A DNA stretch of 7,825 nt from Actinomycetota bacterium (GTDB lineage: Bacteria > Actinomycetota > Acidimicrobiia > Acidimicrobiales > Ilumatobacteraceae): assembly GCA_005789925.1 (NCBI GenBank), contig SXWG01000086.1, positions 1 to 7,825 on the forward strand, written 5' to 3'. Positions within the stretch are counted from its first letter, which is position 1. Every line of letters starts with the position of its first letter. The position numbers and the translations under genes were made by a program. The notes under the pieces are model-generated. The model was not told the DNA's origin. It searched no databases and worked only from the letters and a program-made list of their open reading frames with translations. Below are positions 5,572 through 7,825 of the stretch, one piece after another.

Positions 5572-6551
5572 CCGTCGGTGTGCGGCCTGAACAGTTCGCA
5601 CCACTTGCTGTCATGTCGCGCAGCGGTGTCGACGAAAGTGTGCATTTCGGTGCCGTCATCGGGCTGAACGCCGACGGAAGCGATGCATTAGCTGTCGGTG
5701 ACCCGGCCGTCACCATCTACCCGCGTAGTTCCACCAAGCCGCTGCAGGCCCTGGCAATGGTGCGTGCAGGTCTTGCATTGCCACCTGAGTTGTTGGCGTT
5801 GGTGTGTGCCAGTCACAACGGTGAGGAAGCGCATCTGAACGGAGTGCGCAAGATTCTTGCTGGAGCCGGTCTTGACGAGTCTGCTCTCGGCAACACTGCA
5901 GGACACCCGCTTGACGTCGAGTCACAACAGAAGGCCATTCGTGAGGGTGTCGCCAAGACGCCATTGCAGATGAACTGCAGTGGCAAACACGCTGGCATGT
6001 TGGCGACCTGCAAAGTGAATGGGTGGTCACTCGACGGATATCTCGACCAGTCACATCCGTTGCAAAGCGTGATCACAGATGTGGTTCCGACTGTTGCCGG
6101 TGAGAGTGCCGCTGCAATCGGCGTCGACGGATGTGGAGCACCTGCACATGTGGTCACGTTGCGTGGACTCGCTCGTGCGTTTCGGGCGATTGCAGTCGGT
6201 GACGCTGGTGGTGCGGGCAGTCAGGTGTACATCGCCATGTCGCAACATCCGTACATGGTCGGTGGTCGTGGTCGACATGTCACCGCGATCGTGTCGTCAG
6301 TGCAGGGCTTGTTCGCCAAAGACGGAGCTGAGGCTGTGTACGCGGCGGCGTTGCCAGATGGTCGGGCGGTGGCGTTGAAGATCTCCGACGGCTCTGGTCG
6401 TGGCGAGCCGACCGTGTTGCTCGCAGCACTCGCACAGCTCGGCATTGACGTGTCGCGCGTGCCTGACACTGTGCACGAGATTGCTCTTGGGCATGGCAAG
6501 CCCGTCGGTCGTCTTCGCGCTGTGTGTTTCGGCGACGCCGCAGGTGCATGA
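5568..6551 (+). CDS. L-asparaginase, Asparaginase_II family (Rhizobium etli AnsA/ReAV type)
   Basis: This class hydrolyses L-asparagine to aspartate and ammonia (EC 3.5.1.1) and is structurally unrelated to the E. coli enzymes; its fold resembles serine beta-lactamases. The 327-residue product carries the complete set of signature motifs: SGVDESVHFGAVI (19-31), PRSSTKPLQ with Ser54 and Lys57, CASHNGEE with Ser82, NCSGKHAGML with Cys137 and Lys140, VDGCGAPAH with Cys189, and ALKISDGSGRG with Lys271. By spacing, these match the two Ser-Lys pairs (Ser48/Lys51 and Ser80/Lys263) and the Cys135/Lys138/Cys189 zinc site described in the R. etli enzyme ReAV. There is no signal peptide, so it is cytoplasmic. 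The ATG overlaps the upstream transporter stop, and the next gene starts 6 bases after its TGA, so the three are probably co-transcribed. A function in asparagine use as nitrogen source is likely. Confidence 0.92.
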   Translation: MTVGVRPEQFAPLAVMSRSGVDESVHFGAVIGLNADGSDALAVGDPAVTIYPRSSTKPLQALAMVRAGLALPPELLALVCASHNGEEAHLNGVRKILAGAGLDESALGNTAGHPLDVESQQKAIREGVAKTPLQMNCSGKHAGMLATCKVNGWSLDGYLDQSHPLQSVITDVVPTVAGESAAAIGVDGCGAPAHVVTLRGLARAFRAIAVGDAGGAGSQVYIAMSQHPYMVGGRGRHVTAIVSSVQGLFAKDGAEAVYAAALPDGRAVALKISDGSGRGEPTVLLAALAQLGIDVSRVPDTVHEIALGHGKPVGRLRAVCFGDAAGA

Positions 6552-6557
6552 TCGACC

Positions 6558-7523
6558 GTGGCAGTCATTCCATTTGTTCCTCGAATCGATGACGCGCCGT
6601 ATGCGACATCGCAGCAGCTCTCACCGCTCGTGCGTCGAGTCATCGCGGAGAACCCGTCGAAGTTCACCTATCATGGAACGGGCACATACATCATCGGTAC
6701 TCACGATGTGGTGGTCATCGACCCAGGCCCACGTCTCGACAGTCATCGCGACGCGCTGCAACGCGCACTTGACGGCTGCAAGGTGGTCGGCATCGTAGTG
6801 ACACATTGTCACGCCGATCACTCACCCTTGTCGCAGTGGTTGAAAGAGTCGACTGGCGCGCCGACATTTGCACTCGGCCCTCATGCTGATGTGGTGTTCG
6901 ATGCAGACGACGTCGAAGAGGACGATGAAGAAGACGAAGTCGACGACACCGATTCGCAGAGCGACGAGCCACGCGAGACGATCGACGTTGATTTTCAGCC
7001 TGATGTCACCGTCATCGACGGCGAAGTGTTCCTGACCACGGACGAGTTCTCACTTGTCGCAGTCGCGACACCGGGCCACACCTCGAATCACTTGTGTGTG
7101 GCATTGCAAGAAGAACACGCATTGTTCACCGGTGACCACATCATGGGTTGGAGCACGACAGTCGTGTCGCCACCCGACGGCGACATGAGTGAGTACATGC
7201 GGTCGTTGCAGAAAGTTGCCGACCGTGGTGATGCGATTCTGTATCCCACACACGGCGGGCCGATCACCGAGCCCGGGCCGTTTCTCTCGGCGTACGCAGA
7301 CCATCGTCGCGAACGCGAGCAGCAGATTCTTGACCAGTTGGCAGGTGGTCCGAAGACGATTCGAGACATGGTGTCGGTGATGTACGCCGACGTCGACAAG
7401 AAGCTGCACAAACCAGCGCGTCGCAGCGTGTGGAGCCACCTCATTCAGTTGCACCGACAGGGTCACGTCACGGTCATCGACGGTGACGTCCCACGGCGCA
7501 CGTCGACGTACGCGGCGTCGTAG
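6558..7523 (+). CDS. Metallo-beta-lactamase-fold hydrolase, LACTB2-like, with acidic insert
   Basis: The 321-residue product has an MBL-fold domain and a C-terminal winged-helix-like tail, the layout of LACTB2-type proteins, some of which are RNases. Metal ligands are complete: THCHADH with His83, His85, Asp87 and His88, then PGHT with His174, TGDH with Asp193, and THGG with His232. This predicts a dinuclear zinc hydrolase. The tail from about residue 243 (DHRREREQQILDQL, then PARRSVWSHLIQLHRQGHV) matches the LACTB2 C-terminal domain. Residues 115-145 form an extremely acidic stretch, 19 Asp/Glu in 31, between strands of the core; it looks like a loop insertion. Start GTG 6558 is six bases after the asparaginase stop; a weak AGGTG (6542-6546) lies 11 bases upstream. 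Substrate is unknown. It meets the LapA-domain gene tail to tail with a 5-base gap. Confidence 0.9.
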   Translation: MAVIPFVPRIDDAPYATSQQLSPLVRRVIAENPSKFTYHGTGTYIIGTHDVVVIDPGPRLDSHRDALQRALDGCKVVGIVVTHCHADHSPLSQWLKESTGAPTFALGPHADVVFDADDVEEDDEEDEVDDTDSQSDEPRETIDVDFQPDVTVIDGEVFLTTDEFSLVAVATPGHTSNHLCVALQEEHALFTGDHIMGWSTTVVSPPDGDMSEYMRSLQKVADRGDAILYPTHGGPITEPGPFLSAYADHRREREQQILDQLAGGPKTIRDMVSVMYADVDKKLHKPARRSVWSHLIQLHRQGHVTVIDGDVPRRTSTYAAS

Positions 7524-7528
7524 GTCGG

Positions 7529-7792
7529 TCAGTCGTCTTTCTTGCGCTTGTTGCGTCGCCAGGCGATGCCGACGAGGCGTTCCACGATGAGAGTCAGGGC
7601 GACCACCACGACCATCAGCCACCACACTGGAATGTCGGTGGCTTTGTAGACGAGGAAGTTCACTTCGGTGCGCTTGGTGTTGGCGATGATCATGAGCAAC
7701 AGAAAAACGACCATGACGATGGCACCGACACCTGCCGGTGACAGCTTGCTCTCAAGTTTTGGCTGAACGTCTTTGTCTTTCATATGCAACAT
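7529..7792 (-). CDS. Small LapA-domain membrane protein
   Basis: LapA-domain (DUF1049) proteins are small inner-membrane proteins; in E. coli LapA accompanies LapB in lipopolysaccharide assembly control, whereas in Gram-positives, as expected here, the role is unknown. The product of up to 87 residues has two membrane helices, about residues 21-38 (GVGAIVMVVFLLLMIIANT) and 55-75 (IPVWWLMVVVVALTLIV), joined by the typical NT-x-x-x-x-VNFLVYKATDIPVWW loop, and a very basic cytoplasmic end RRNKRKKDD. The N-terminal 17 or so residues are polar. Start ATG 7792 is possible; a second in-frame ATG at 7783 would give 84 residues and has a GAGAAG about 9 bases upstream, so it may be the real start. Apparently monocistronic at this edge; the upstream gene is outside the window. 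Confidence 0.8.
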   Translation of the reverse strand: MLHMKDKDVQPKLESKLSPAGVGAIVMVVFLLLMIIANTKRTEVNFLVYKATDIPVWWLMVVVVALTLIVERLVGIAWRRNKRKKDD

Positions 7793-7825
7793 CTTCTCAT
7801 TTCACAGCGTGATGGCACGTCAGTC
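7793..7825. other. Non-coding right edge of the window
   Basis: These 33 bases lie upstream of the LapA-domain gene. On the minus strand GAGAAG directly precedes ATG 7792. No clear TAnnnT hexamer, tRNA or start of another gene is visible, but the stretch is too short to judge. Confidence 0.3.

Noticed and set aside
5086..5604. 172-residue minus-strand open frame across the transporter gene
   Set aside because: Shadow of the AI-2E transporter; composition is Arg/Asp/His-rich with no domain or start signal.
7050..7625. 191-residue open frame on the minus strand antisense to the MBL hydrolase
   Set aside because: It overlaps a gene with complete metal-binding motifs; the translation is Arg/His-rich and resembles no family. 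Long antisense frames are common in high-GC coding DNA.

Overview
The window looks like a compact piece of a high-GC Gram-positive chromosome, most likely an actinobacterium of the Acidimicrobiia type (Ilumatobacter-like freshwater or marine lineages). This is inferred from the actinobacterial flavour of the sigma factor, the Bax-inhibitor-like protein, the TraR/DksA-like protein and the LapA-domain protein, from frequent GTG/TTG starts, and from several starts that appear leaderless. It is not a taxonomic proof. No rRNA, tRNA, CRISPR array, insertion sequence, phage gene or attachment site was seen.

Layout from left to right. (1) Minus strand, 1-435: the N-terminal half of an RpoD/SigB-like sigma-70 factor, interrupted by an in-frame amber codon at 64-66; the same frame continues with recognisable region 2.3/2.4 sequence to the window edge. 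(2) Plus strand, 598-1686: a seven-helix Bax inhibitor-1/YccA membrane protein. Its frame has no stop at the expected place and runs about 80 codons antisense through (3) a small TraR/DksA-like gene on the minus strand (1473-1667). (4) Plus strand, 1736-2293: a cyclophilin peptidyl-prolyl isomerase, coupled by a TTGA overlap to (5) a YcaQ/AlkX-type winged-helix DNA glycosylase-like protein (2290-3492). (6) Minus strand, 3455-4348: an MpaB/DUF2236-family protein that overlaps the glycosylase tail-to-tail by 38 bases. (7) Plus strand, 4426-7523: a tight three-gene unit of an AI-2E/PerM-family membrane protein, a Rhizobium etli-type L-asparaginase (ATGA overlap) and a LACTB2-like metallo-beta-lactamase-fold hydrolase (6-base gap). 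(8) Minus strand, 7529-7792: a small two-helix LapA-domain membrane protein, tail-to-tail with the hydrolase.

The genes are mostly housekeeping or accessory-metabolic, and I see no convincing new multi-gene system. The window is extremely compact: intergenic gaps are 5 to 162 bases, three convergent gene pairs overlap or nearly touch, and no intrinsic terminators are visible. Three plus-strand starts (598, 1736, 4426) share a TAnnnT hexamer 6-7 bases before the start codon and no Shine-Dalgarno sequence, the layout expected for leaderless mRNAs.

The points most worth checking are the broken sigma factor, the missing stop of the Bax-inhibitor gene, the TraR/DksA-like protein without its zinc cysteines, the QID catalytic-type motif in the glycosylase-like protein, and the acidic insert in the metallo-hydrolase.
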